From positions 1,428,501 to 1,492,500 of the forward strand of contig NC_080042.1 in assembly GCF_012489685.1 (NCBI RefSeq): a DNA stretch of 64,000 bases, written 5' to 3'. This stretch comes from Lotus japonicus (lineage: Eukaryota; Streptophyta; Magnoliopsida; Fabales; Fabaceae). Shown in pieces: positions 23,001 through 33,814 of the stretch. The translations under genes and the position numbers were made by a program. The notes under the pieces were generated by a model that was given only the letters and a program-made list of their open reading frames with translations, was not told the DNA's origin and did not search any database. The first letter of the stretch is position 1; each line of letters begins with the position of its first letter.

Positions 23001-26000
23001 CTTGAACAATCGAAGTAACGTTCTTCATTTGCAATCAGATGCTTAAAATTCTCCCAGCTGTTCTGTTCATCAACTGCTTCACATCCGCTTAAGGTTTTGA
23101 AATGGCAATCACCAGATAAATGGAAAACCTCATCTGACTCTCCATTCAGAATAGTTTCATGTTTTCCATTCATTACGGGATTTATGTTATCCTCTAGATG
23201 AACTTTAACAAATATATGTCCTTGCTCAGTAAACTGCAAGATGCAGAGATTGATTAGTAATCAGCAAGTCCCTTGTGAGTAAACTTAATGAATTAAATAG
23301 AGAAATTAAATTGTTAGGATATAATGAAAAATACCGTATAATATCTTGATTGTATCTCAGTAATTTAGAGCAACTTAGATTATCTTTTAGGACTGGTTCC
23401 ATATTTCTTATGTATCATTAGTTGTTTCCTTATTCAATTAGGCTCTGGAGTCAAGATTTAGTGAAAATAACGATTGGTGCTTTGTCTTCTATAATTATCT
23501 CAAAGCTATCATTCACTATCAATATAATTTTGTTATTCTAAGTATCCTTCTTCCTCTCTCTATACCAATAGGTTTGTCACGAACCAGAATCTTACACTGT
23601 TTGGTGCAGACAAGCGAATGGTTTTATACCCTATTTCTAACAAGCCACCTAACACAATTTCAAAAAAAAACAAGCCACCTAACACAAGGAGTCAAGGACT
23701 CATTGGGCTCGAAGCATGGACAATGCATGACCCAACTAGCTTGTGTTGAAATTCAACTTTTTCTTAAAATAAAGGAGGACAACAAGGATCAAACTCTAGA
23801 CTACTAGGTCATAGAGGCTCTAATACCAGGTCATGAACCAACAATCCCAAAAGCTGAAGCTGCTGGATGAAGACACATGAATGGTTTTGTCTTATATTTC
23901 TAACAAAGACTAAACCCTATAACTCCAACAAGGATGAATGAGTCAAGCATCAATGCAATTCCTCTTCCACAGTTGCCAAGTGTAGGGTGAAGAAGAAAAC
24001 AAAAGGCTAAATCTAAAAGTGAAGATAAGAAGCTTAAAATAATTAGAATAATCTATCAACTAAACATCATACATATTAGCAATGTAAATTCAAATAACAT
24101 CTTACCTTAACAGAGTTGCCAACAAGATTTGTTATTATTTGTCTGAATCTTCCAGGATCTCCCATAAGAATATCTGGGACTTTATCAGAAACAAACACAG
24201 CCAACTTTACTTCCCCAATCAGCAATGTAAGGTCAGGTGGAAGAATTGTAAGTTTGGCACGCATCAGGAATATCAACAGTCATAAGACCCAGAAAGGTGA
24301 AACAACAGAAAGGAAAGAATAATATAAGTTCATCAACTAAAGAAAAGGAAATAGAAGGGTGATATTATATAACTTGAGCAAGGAAAAACATTTTTTACAG
24401 GCCTTCAAAAGATTAATCAACAATCAAGACATACCTCTAGACTTTTGTGTCTAGACTTCTCAGAGAAAAGAGAAAGGACGTCGTCAAGTATGGAACGGAG
24501 GTCAAATGGAACAGCCTCTAGCTCTAACTTGCCAGCTTCAATTTTAGCCCGGTCAAGAACCTCATTTATCAATGTTATCAGTGCCTTTCCACATGCTTGA
24601 GCAGTCTGAGCATAATCTCGTTGGGTTGAACTCAATTCTGTATCTAGAAGTAGAGCCATCATTCCTACAATAATTTGGAGTTAAATGATCTGATGATCAA
24701 TGGAAAGTGCAAGTTATGAAAGCCTGTCACATTTTTTAAGAGAGAGAGAGAGAGGCAGACTCTTGAAGTTACCTAAAATGCCATTCATTGGTGTTCTAAT
24801 TTCATGAGAGACTGTAGCTAGAAACTGACATTAAAAACAAAATATAGGTTATTGTGATCAGTGAGTAATTCCTGAAAATAATAAACTATGCTAACAATAT
24901 GCCAGATAAATTACCTGGGACTTGGCAACATCAGCTGCTTCTGCTCGGACTTTTAAATCCTGCATTTCATGAAAATCATCTTCAACTTTGACAATATGAT
25001 TTCCAGCTTCATATAAAATGTAACCCACTAATATAAGAATCACAAAGAATAGGACTGCCGTGGTAAGGGCGACCCAATTTGTTGGTTCCTTCTGATGATA
25101 CCTATTTAAAATTTAGAGATAAGAATCTGTTTACAAGCGAAAACGTTAAAACTCCTTACACGAAACACAAATTCCACTAGCACCCACCTACATATCATCT
25201 GATGTATCCTGTATGGATCTCCGAAATCGAGTTTGCTTTCATAGGAAAGAGACATATCAGCTTCTTCGGAGTGATTTCCATACATGGTTAGGGGATTACT
25301 ACAATTTGTGATATCATACACATTCACCAAAATTGCTTGGTTACCAGCAAGTTGCCCAAGTAAATTCTCCACAAGGGACTCAACATCAAAGGATCCTCCA
25401 ACATATCTGATTCCAATTAGAAATTTATTTAGTACTCTATTTTGGACATTAAGAAGCTAACAGTAAACATAAATTTCATATAATATAGGTCAGAAACAAA
25501 GTTCAAACTAAATGTTTGACAGGACGAATACAAATCACATAACCATCCTGGCCATCACATACCACAGAATCTGATAATTTAAGGCTCGTGAAAGATACAA
25601 AAACAAAAGAGGAAAATATATGAAAATGAATTTTCGGTAAATTAGAAATGATTAAACAATCAATCGGTTAAGGATGCTCAATGAGCGGTTAATGAATACC
25701 CACTAACCAGTTAACTGATAGTGCCAATTGCACTGGCATAAGTTGTCCTCAAACTCAATCATAAAGGCTGTGGCAGTTGTGGCAAATGGTAATGACACTG
25801 AAGGTGTCATTGAACAGAAAAAAAAGAAACTGGTAGCACAAAAACGATTGCCAAGTTGCAGGGAGTGTGATAATTGACAAACATTAAAATGTAGAACTTT
25901 AGAAGTCACAGGTTAAACTAATTAGCATGACTCGTGATGCGTTGAAAAAAAAAAGCAGAAGCTTCTGTCACAGCCTTCAATAATCATTAACATGCAGTTA

Positions 26001-27488
26001 TCTTTCATTTGCGTTTTAAAAAAAATTATTAAAAAGGGAATCATCAACCATAAAAGGATAGATGGAAGCATTATAAACACGATAGTAAGCATAACTGTAG
26101 CAGTGAAAAAGTTTCCCAAAAAGTATGTCTTCCCATTCTATCTAAACTTTCAACCATCCCTCACCCTACCATTATCCACACTCAAAACTTAAATTGAAGT
26201 ATGATTAACAAACAAGAAAGGGAAAAGGATAAACATAATTTACTTCCAGAAAATGCAAAAAGACTGAAAATAAAAGTTATACTTATTACTTAACAGCTAA
26301 AACTATTTATTGCAAGAACCACCAAAAATATTACAAGAGCAAACTTAAAAACCTAAGTGAAACTGAAAACAGAACCTACCCTGCAGTTGCTTCAATGCGT
26401 TCTTCTAGTGTTGGCTTTGGAGGGAGCTTAGATTTGTACACAGGAAATGTTAAAACAACGCCAAGATGATGAGAACCCAACAGCCTGAAAGGACTTGTTA
26501 GAACTGCTTTCCCAGTGGCCCTAGCCCTTAAAATGTTCTCTTGGTCCTCCTGATCATGCACTAGCAAAAAATTGAGGTTGAAATTATACATAATGTAAGT
26601 AGAGAATTATTGATCAATGTATTATTACCTCCCCAGACATCATATCAAGAGACTCAAGGTATGAGACAGTTTCTTGAGCAAATATCACTGGTGCATACTC
26701 ATCTCTAACCTGTGAAGACTCCCTTTCCATTGTCTTTATAACCCATCCGTGTTGCTTCTCAAATCTCTCTCTCTCTGAGTTAATTACTCTTTGTGCGTAA
26801 GCCACACCACTCAGTAATGGCCGTTCAAATGCTGTTCTTGCTGTATACTCAGCAAAGGTTTCCTAATATATATATCCAGTTGGAAGGAGAAATTTACAAA
26901 ATTAGAACAACAATTAGGAAAAACCAAATAGCATAACATTTCCTTCATATCATAATCAGGGTTTTAAATTGGGGTGTACAACCGCAATTACAGTCGCAAC
27001 ATAAAGGGATTTTGACTCACCAAACAGCACAGCGACTGCAATTGTGGCCGCATTGACCCGCATTTGTCCACAATTCCGCAACGCAGCGGTGACCGCAACC
27101 CCAATTTAAAACCCATATCATAATTTTGCATTGCGCTTAGCTAGTCAATGGCAGATCAAGCACTAACCTCATCAATGGCGGAAGGGTTTCTGTAATAATG
27201 GAAAGTTGAAACAAGGATGGCAAGAGCATGGACATGGTTCACACTAACACTAAACTGATCTTGCAACATTCTTGCCCTTTGATCACAGAGGCTACCCAAC
27301 ACCTCTTTCCTTCTAACTTTAGTGTCATCATCCATTTTACTATAGATATTCCAACTGATAAAAGCCATTAGCAGGACCCACATAAACAAAAACCACGGTA
27401 GCCATGCTCTATGGTCCTGAATGAAAGTGTACTTTCTTTTAGACCCCATTTGATCATGGTGACTCTGCATCTTCAAGCTAAGACCCAT
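20019..27488 (-). CDS. CRE1: cytokinin receptor histidine kinase, CRE1/AHK4/LHK1 type
   Basis: Eleven exons: 27488-27168, 26862-26629, 26549-26380, 25406-25188, 25101-24915, 24824-24773, 24664-24435, 24204-24106, 23233-22518, 21641-21138, 20277-20019. All introns are GT-AG and the phases fit, giving 996 residues. Order: TM1 (about 28-48), extracytoplasmic CHASE domain that binds cytokinin (about 60-300), TM2 (about 324-345), HisKA with SHEIRTP (His384), HATPase with N-box DPGRFRQIITNLVGNSVKF and G-boxes EDTGTGIP and YGGTGIGLSISK, a degenerate receiver, and a C-terminal receiver with VVDDN, FMDIQMP (Asp903) and SKPFEE. It would pass phosphate from His to Asp to HPt proteins. Similarity is strongest to AHK4 in TM1 (TFIQDHRA) and the C-terminus. 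An in-frame ATG at 27596 would add 36 residues; 27488 is preferred because MGLSLKMQ aligns with MGFAKMQ of AHK4. No break seen; probably functional. Confidence 0.93.
20349..20490 (-). mobile_element. tRNA-derived SINE in kinase intron 10
   Basis: On the minus strand it has an A box (TAGCTCAAGTGGTAAGAGC), a B box (GGTTCGAACCC) and a 3' poly-A (T run on the plus strand). A 16-bp perfect target duplication, ctcaactatgtttaat, lies at 20333-20348 and 20491-20506. It is about 142 bp long and in the same orientation as the host gene. Confidence 0.85.
23575..23905 (-). mobile_element. TRIM-like element in kinase intron 8
   Basis: Two related terminal repeats, 23575-23642 and 23831-23905, both end on the plus strand in gaatggtttt...atttctaaca. 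Next to the second one, on the minus strand, is TGGTATTAGAGC (23828-23817), a copia-type primer binding site one base from consensus. Short repeats of about 70 bp with a primer site and no coding sequence fit a TRIM. No matching target duplication was found, so it is old or the boundaries are slightly wrong. Confidence 0.45.
26957..27116. mobile_element. 160-bp hAT-type MITE in kinase intron 1
   Basis: Terminal inverted repeat CAGGGTTTTAAATTGGGG against CCCCAATTTAAAACCC, with 8-bp flanks atcataat at 26949-26956 and 27117-27124. The interior is rich in ccgcaat/gcgac words. The end motif and 8-bp duplication fit the hAT superfamily and resemble the 753-bp element at 38522-39274. Confidence 0.7.
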
Positions 27489-27499
27489 CAGCAGCAAAT

Positions 27500-27547
27500 T
27501 CACTGGGCTGCTATGTTCTTTCCTTGCTCCTTTTCTTCCTCCTTCAT
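27500..27547 (-). other. possible 15-codon upstream ORF of the receptor kinase
   Basis: If a leader intron is removed (donor CAG|GTAAATAT at 28214, acceptor AAAAAATAG before 27549), the first ATG of the second leader exon is at 27547. It encodes MKEEEKEQGKNIAAQ and stops at 27500-27502, 12 bases before the main ATG, in another frame. Both the intron (665 bp, 27550-28214) and the uORF are predictions from sequence only. Confidence 0.4.
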
Positions 27548-28337
27548 ACCTATTTTTTGAGAAGTCCCAAAAGAGAAATTTATAGTTAGTGGTCATATAG
27601 GAGGGTCACTTTTTCTTTAAAGCACTGGCAAAATTCCAGACACTTTTCTCTGATGGATGAAAAGAAAAAGGTCACAGAACAAAACTCCAAGCAATAAAGC
27701 ATTATAACAGCATTGTTTTATGTGATTCAAACCTCAGAAAGGGCAAGCACAAACACACCAGGAATCATGAAGGATTGGCCAATTACTTCTCTTTCTCTCT
27801 CTTAAGAAGCCAAACCCATTTCAAAAAATAACCCCACAGAGACAGAGAGAAGTCAGACAAGAAACCCAGAATTAAAAGATTGAAACTTTCAACTCTCAGA
27901 GACAAGCATGGGCCTCAAAAGACGGAAAAACAGCTCAAATTTCTAAGAGCCACCTCACTCTCTCTCTCTCCCTACACCCCAATACTTGGTTTTGCTTCAG
28001 ACTTAAGAATGTGAAGGGTCTAATTTAAAAATCAAGACAACTATTAACAATAATCATGCTATGTAATGTAAGCGTGAAACTGCTACTGGTCTTGGCCTAA
28101 AGACAAAGAAGGGAACTTTCACACTCTCTCTTACATATAAAATTCCAAACCTTCATTGACCCCAAAATCACGACCCAATGAAACATGGGTGAGGGAGAAA
28201 GAAACAATATTTACCTGTAACAAGAAAGAGACTAAGAGAGGGTGACTACACAATGAATCATAGGTCGTAAGTAACAGTTTTGTTCTTGTAAATCTTTGTG
28301 TCTCACTCTGCATACACACAAACACAATAGTCCTTTT

Positions 28338-28345
28338 TTTATATA
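28338..28345 (-). promoter_or_regulatory. TATA box of the receptor kinase gene
   Basis: On the minus strand GGGTATATAAAAAAAG, a good plant TATA box. It would place the transcript start near 28310, followed by a first leader exon ending at 28215. CT-rich (TCTCTC/GAGAGA) tracts occur at 27945-27980 in the leader region. Confidence 0.5.
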
Positions 28346-28850
28346 CCCTTTTGCTGGCTTTATCTAATTTTTTTATTTGTTTATTTATATGTATTTAAGA
28401 TAAAAAAGAACAAATTTTTAGGATTTTCCCCATACACACTCTTGTCTCCCATGAACTTGAACAAAAAAAACAATGATAATAACAACTGGTCTATGACTCA
28501 CTACGCCTCACACTATGCTTTGAAGCCTCTTTTTTCTGTTTTTGGCACTAACACTAATGCTGATGCATTATTGCATTTCACAGCAAAACTGTCTCCTACT
28601 CAGTCCCCATTCCTGAAACGTGTCACCTTCAGGGTTCAGGGCTGAAAAGGGAAAACAGTGTTGTCAAAGGAAGGTGGAGGAAAAAGGTTCTAAAAGGCAA
28701 GCTTTGTTGAAAAACTAAACCTATGGCACCATTTTTCCATCTTTCACTACACTACAAATTTTCTGTATGGCCCATAAGAGTAAAAAGGCATCATCTTCCT
28801 CACCTGGGTCTTTCTCCGTTTCTCGTTTCCTTGTCCCTTTATCGTTCTTG

Positions 28851-29378
28851 TGTTGGTGATTTTAGAATCATCAATGTATTTTAGTAGTAATGTGATCTAC
28901 TATAGGCTGATGCAATTACGCGTTAGGTTCGGAATCGAGTCAGGTTAGTGCGGAGTGCACGCTCGGTGAGCCAACGCATAATTGACCGCGAATACGAACC
29001 GGGGTCCAAGGGGCGGAGCCCCTGGCTGGGGTCCCGCAGCGCCCCGTTCGAAACAAATTTTGAACGTTGGTGACCCTAGTTTGAAATTGTGACTTTTCGG
29101 AACAATCGTGATCATTCGCCTAAACACAACCTTCTATATAAGGTTGCTTGCAGCCTAAGGAAAAAGAACACAGAAAAACAGAAACAGAAATTTGAATAAC
29201 AAAACTCTCTACTTTCTTCATTTGTTCTCTTGTGCCAAGAAACAGATTGATTGTCAAGTATTATCCCAACAAAGATTTCGTGAACTCAGGCAATTATAGG
29301 GTCGAAATAATTTGTTCGGAAAGTGGACGCTCACGATTCTTGACTTTATCCAGGATTATGACAACCAGTTTTCTAACA
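28851..29378 (+). mobile_element. solo LTR (528 bp) upstream of the kinase gene
   Basis: Begins TGTTGGTGATTTT and ends GTTTTCTAACA, with near-perfect inverted ends (TGTTGG/CTAACA), flanked by identical tcttg at 28846-28850 and 29379-29383. It has a plus-strand TATA, CTTCTATATAAGGTT, near 29130 and a GC-rich palindrome ggggcggagcccc near 29011. No internal domain. It lies about 500 bp from the kinase TATA box, pointing away from the gene. Confidence 0.8.
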
Positions 29379-29639
29379 TCTTGTGTCCAAATTTGAGCAC
29401 AGAATGGAGACAAAGAGTGTGAGTGTGTGAATGAGAGACAATGGCAATTACAAATCTGTCTGATTGTGACATTTCGACCAAGACACGGATCTTATTCCCA
29501 TATGGATTGCCCAACACACCCATGTTTTGTTTTTTCGGATTCCGTAAATGCCCTTTGGAAGAGACTACGGTCTACGGATTTATCTAGTGGTGTTAAATTT
29601 GGCACTCAAGAAACAAATTTAGTACATTCCAGGATTTGT

Positions 29640-29890
29640 ATTTCTAAAACTCATGTTGAGTAGCATTTCGGGAATTTAAATCCCGGAATCTTCCGGTCGG
29701 GAATTAAAAATTCAGAATTCAATGAACATGATTTCCAGCGGCGTAAATAAGCCTCTTTTTGTGTTCCGGGATTTATATCCTAGAAGCTTCCGTGTTCTAA
29801 TTCCCGGAACTAAAATTCAACATTCAACTTTTATGTGTTCCGGGTTCTAATTCCCGGACCTAAAATTCAACATTCAATTTCTTTTAGTTC
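29640..29890. repeat. short direct and palindromic repeats with CCCGG motifs
   Basis: Words such as gggaatttaaatcccgg and ttccgggttctaattcccgg recur, and a segment of about 45 bp (ttctaattcccgga...taaaattcaacattcaa) is present twice, near 29797 and 29849. No gene. The element type was not identified. Confidence 0.4.
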
Positions 29891-30029
29891 TAGAAATTGG
29901 TTTTTGGGGTTTTAGGAAATTAGTTGAGGTGTTAAATTTAACACCCTTTATCTAGAGTCAACCGATTAATCACAAGAGTGCTTTTATCTCAGGTCGTCTT
30001 AGTGTACAAATGTTTTTATTATATGAAGA

Positions 30030-30770
30030 ATAAGATCTTTGGCCGTAATGGAATGATGACTCTTAAATTAGATATTTCAAAGGCTCACGATAGAGTCAAA
30101 TGACCCTTCCTTTATAGGGTGCTGAGCCAAATGGGATTTCGAGTTAATTGGGTTAATTTAATTATGAATTGTGTATCAGGTGAAATTTTCTACTATGCTT
30201 AATAAGAAACCTCAATCTGTTTTCCCCGAACGGAGCTTGTGCAAGGGTGACCTTTTTTCCCCACATTTATTTATCACGTGTGGTGAGGTCTTTTTCTACT
30301 ATAATTTAGAGATCAATTAATTCTTCATTGTTGACTGAACGGTTATTTCGTATTTTTGTTTGCAGATGGTAGTATTATGTTTGCCCAAGCAGCGAATCAG
30401 GAGGCAAAGTGTGTGAAAGCCACTCTAGCTGCCTACGAGCGTGCTTCTAAACAAATTATTAACCTTGACAAGCCAAGGATTTCTATTTGCTGTAATGTGT
30501 CGCAACATAGTTTTTATCAGCTTAAACAGCTTATGGATATTAAGGCAATTGAATGTTTTGACAAGTACTTGGGGTTGCCTACGATTATTGGTGAGTCAAA
30601 AACTTAAATATTTTGTTAAGGAACATGTGTGAAAAAATTTCAAAGGGTGGAAAGAAATAGCTCTTTCAAGGGCGGGAAGAGAAGTTTTGATTAAGGCGGT
30701 GGCGCAAGCCATCCCTTCTTATGTTACATATGTGAGCATGCGTTCTATATTTTCTATGTTTCCTCTTATA
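30030..30770 (+). pseudogene. LINE reverse transcriptase relic
   Basis: Translated pieces match L1-type RT: LKLDISKAHDRVK followed by a stop, LSQMGFRVNWVNLIMNCVS, then FADGSIMFAQA (FADD box with Asp to Gly), INLDKPRIS and YLGLPTIIGESK. Stops and frameshifts are frequent. The endonuclease and C-terminal parts are absent. This is a degraded fragment unrelated in position to the intact LINE further right. Confidence 0.7.
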
Positions 30771-32880
30771 GATTGAAACATTAGTTAAACAATAAAGTTA
30801 TTCCTTCTGAAAGTCTCTCCTTAATTGCAGCGTATCTCCTCCCTCTGTGTAGTTATGAGATCAACATTAAAATGTGCTTGATCCCTTTAATATCGAGTGA
30901 GCATTCTCCAAAAGTTCTCAAATAGGACTTTCATAAAAGGAAGGGAAAGATAACCTTTTTGGTTGACTTACTTACAAGGTAGATCTAAGGTGTCATTTGG
31001 GCTGGTTCAGTCCACATGTCATGTTTTCAAGTCTGAGATTTCATGAGGCGAAAACTATTAGTGAGGTGCATCAAACATCACTTCCTTCCTCGATTCTCAC
31101 CGCCACATTATGGTCAACACAAGAGAATTGCAGGAGTTTTTTAACTGTTACAAAAAGATCAAGTTTAGAATTTTGGGGGAAATTTTGTGATTTTGATTCT
31201 TGTATTTTCACATTTAATTGCTCCAAGTTTTCAAGTTGTAGACAATTCATTTATTGGGGGATTTCAGGTTTTAATTTTTTCGCAAAATCAAATTTTGAGA
31301 AATATGACTGAGAATTTCAACATTTTTTATTCTATAGTTTGTGAGACTTTAGGTGGAATAGAGAGAATTTTTTATCTTTTACTACATGAGAAGTATTGCA
31401 AGAGATAATTAAGGTTTGTCTCCTTCATCGCTAACTGTTTACGATGATTTTTGGTAAACAAATAGAATCCAAAAGCAATTTAAGGACCGGATTCGGAGTC
31501 CTTTCTGGGTTCTTTAGTGAAGACGTTTTAAATGTCAAGGTTGGGTTTTTGTGAAGAACGGTATGAACAAAAGGGAAAAAAGAGTAGAGGATCGAAAGGA
31601 AAAAGAGGAACAAAAAGTAAAAGGAAATCAAAATGACAAAGGAAATGAAATTGCATTGAACATAAAAGGTGAGAATCACAGCACACTCTTAGTCTCTTTG
31701 TAGCCATATGTCACATGAGACTTGGAGGCATCCATGGAGAGTTTTGAGTAATTGTGTGAGTCTACTTACATTACAAGGACATGTGTTTATTTAAAATAAA
31801 CTGCCTAAGCCACTAATAACCTCCACTTAAGCCACTAAGTAAGTGCTAGTAACTGCTTCCTTTGACAACCTCTTCTAGTAACTTTCCACCTCATAACTTC
31901 TGCTGCTGACTCTTCATGCTTTGTTCGGCTTCTTTCCTTCGAGGGTCTCCATATATTCATCGAAAAAGTGGCTTCAAATGCTGTTCATGGTTTAGTCGAA
32001 AACATCACTATGTCGAGCTCTATCAATTCTTAATATGCATACATATATAGCATCCAAATCATGTTCCAGTAATGTCATGATTGGTATTGCCACAATCTCA
32101 ATCTAAAATCTAGAAGATATTGACCTTGGCATAATATATAATAGTAGCCAAATCCATTAGCCTCCAACATATATAACTTCAAGTAACTCTGCCAATATAT
32201 GTCATATATATATTTCGACTAAAGTACACCTTGGCATTAACATGTTGCCATGTTTTCTCACTCTGTCTAATAGCCTTTGCCATTGATTTATATATACTAT
32301 CAACACTTGGGTCGGAGAAGTGCTTCTTTTATCTAGTCGACATACTGGTCCAACATAACCATACAATTTCGACCCCAACAACTTCTACTAATTTGGCAGT
32401 AAAGTATAAATTACACTGAAACATGCCATGCATCCATGTACACCATATTTCAACAGCTAATTTCCAAACCTGTAAATTTTGGTGCTAACACTAACCCATT
32501 TTGGTCGTTCAACTTTAGTAATCGTTTGTTATATGATCGATGCACTTTATTTAAACTCCCTAGATGTTATAGGTTGTGGAAATAAATAAAGATAAAACAA
32601 GAGAGGTTCAATTGTGTTTGTAAAATTCTTTTTGAACTCCTAAGAAATTTTCTCTTTATTTATTCACATTAGCTTAGAGTTAGAATAACGTGAAAGAAAA
32701 AAATAAATATTAGCACGTGTTGATGAGGTTCAGCACCATGGAACCTTAGAAGTTAGACGGCGGAATTAACTTTTTAAATTTAGGAGGATCTTTTATAACT
32801 TAAAACTCGAACTCCCAGGTTATTAATAAAAAACTAAATAACAAGATAAAAGAGAAAGAGTAGTGATTTCATTATCGTCT
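30771..32880. other. intergenic DNA without a recognisable gene
   Basis: AT-rich with only short frames (longest about 104 codons at 30997-31311, no recognisable domain). Nothing further can be supported. The last five bases (cgtct, 32876-32880) are one copy of the target duplication of the next element. Confidence 0.4.
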
Positions 32881-33691
32881 TGTTGAGCCAAGATCTCTAA
32901 CGCTACAATTATCGACACCGGTGTTAGGAGGATGATTCCCCGACAGGAAGAACCACGATGAAGCTCGAGGCTCGTCAAGTAACACTCCCCCAAAGTCAAG
33001 GAAGTAAAGGAAAATTCGACAAACCGATAAACTCGACGAAGGAGGCAGTTACCAAGTGGTGGGAAATTATCAGCACGTGTGCATACCCACGATGCCATAA
33101 ATGGCGGTGGTTACCCACGACTCAAGGCCACCCACGTCGCAAACAAACCAATTAAAGTCACGTGCGCAAAGCCACCGGCTAAACGTGGGGTAAGGCGCTA
33201 AAATTCAAACCCACGAAGCCATCATGCGTTGAAGAAAAACCGCCAAGAACGTGGAGGAAGAAACAACACTATAAATAGAAGAAGCAGCAGCAGAAAAGGG
33301 GTTCCCAACTCAAACTCTGAAAAATTCGCCAGAAAGCTCTAATGTCTGCATCAATGAGACTCAAGGAGCAAGGCGTGATGATGGAGGAGTACGTTGCAGA
33401 ACCAGCATTTTAGTTTTCTTGCATTAAGCTTGTCAATTTCCAGCTCTTTTGTGTAGTTTCTTGTCGAATTCTACGTTTCTGGTAGTGTTCATGTTATTTT
33501 GATTTATCTGACTTCATGTAATTGATCCTTATGTAATTAAATCCAGTTTTCTTTTGAGCCGATCATCATTGTCGAAAAACACTAACTCACACACGACACT
33601 TTGGCAAGACGTTTTCTCAAAAGGACCCTGAAATCTAAACTTCCTTTAGTCGAACTAAGAGGATATTTGTTTACCAAAATCCGTGTAAACA
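32881..33691 (+). repeat. 5' LTR of Tat element 1 (811 bp)
   Basis: Starts TGTTGAGCCAAG, ends CCGTGTAAACA. TATAAATA at 33270-33277 is the probable core promoter. The small open frames inside it on both strands also occur in the 3' LTR and are not genes. Confidence 0.93.
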
Positions 33692-33693
33692 AA

Positions 33694-33713
33694 TTGGCAC
33701 GCCCAGTGGGACC
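33694..33713 (+). other. primer binding site of Tat element 1
   Basis: TTGGCACGCCCAGTGGGACC, two bases after the LTR. The TGG start pairs with a tRNA CCA end. The tRNA species was not assigned. Confidence 0.7.
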
Positions 33714-33814
33714 GTTTTTGTGAAAACTAAGTTTTACAGAAGCGTTTTGTGTGTTTGGTTTATTGCATGATATCTGGTATTTGGTACTTGCCTTGATTGT
33801 GATTTACGTTTTAT

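Noticed and set aside
28976..29060. GC-rich block as a CpG-island-like promoter of a gene
   Set aside because: It is internal to the solo LTR 28851-29378.
32823..33155. Small frames on both strands in the 5' LTR, with near-identical partners at 46965-47276
   Set aside because: They are duplicated only because the LTRs are copies of each other; no domain or start context.
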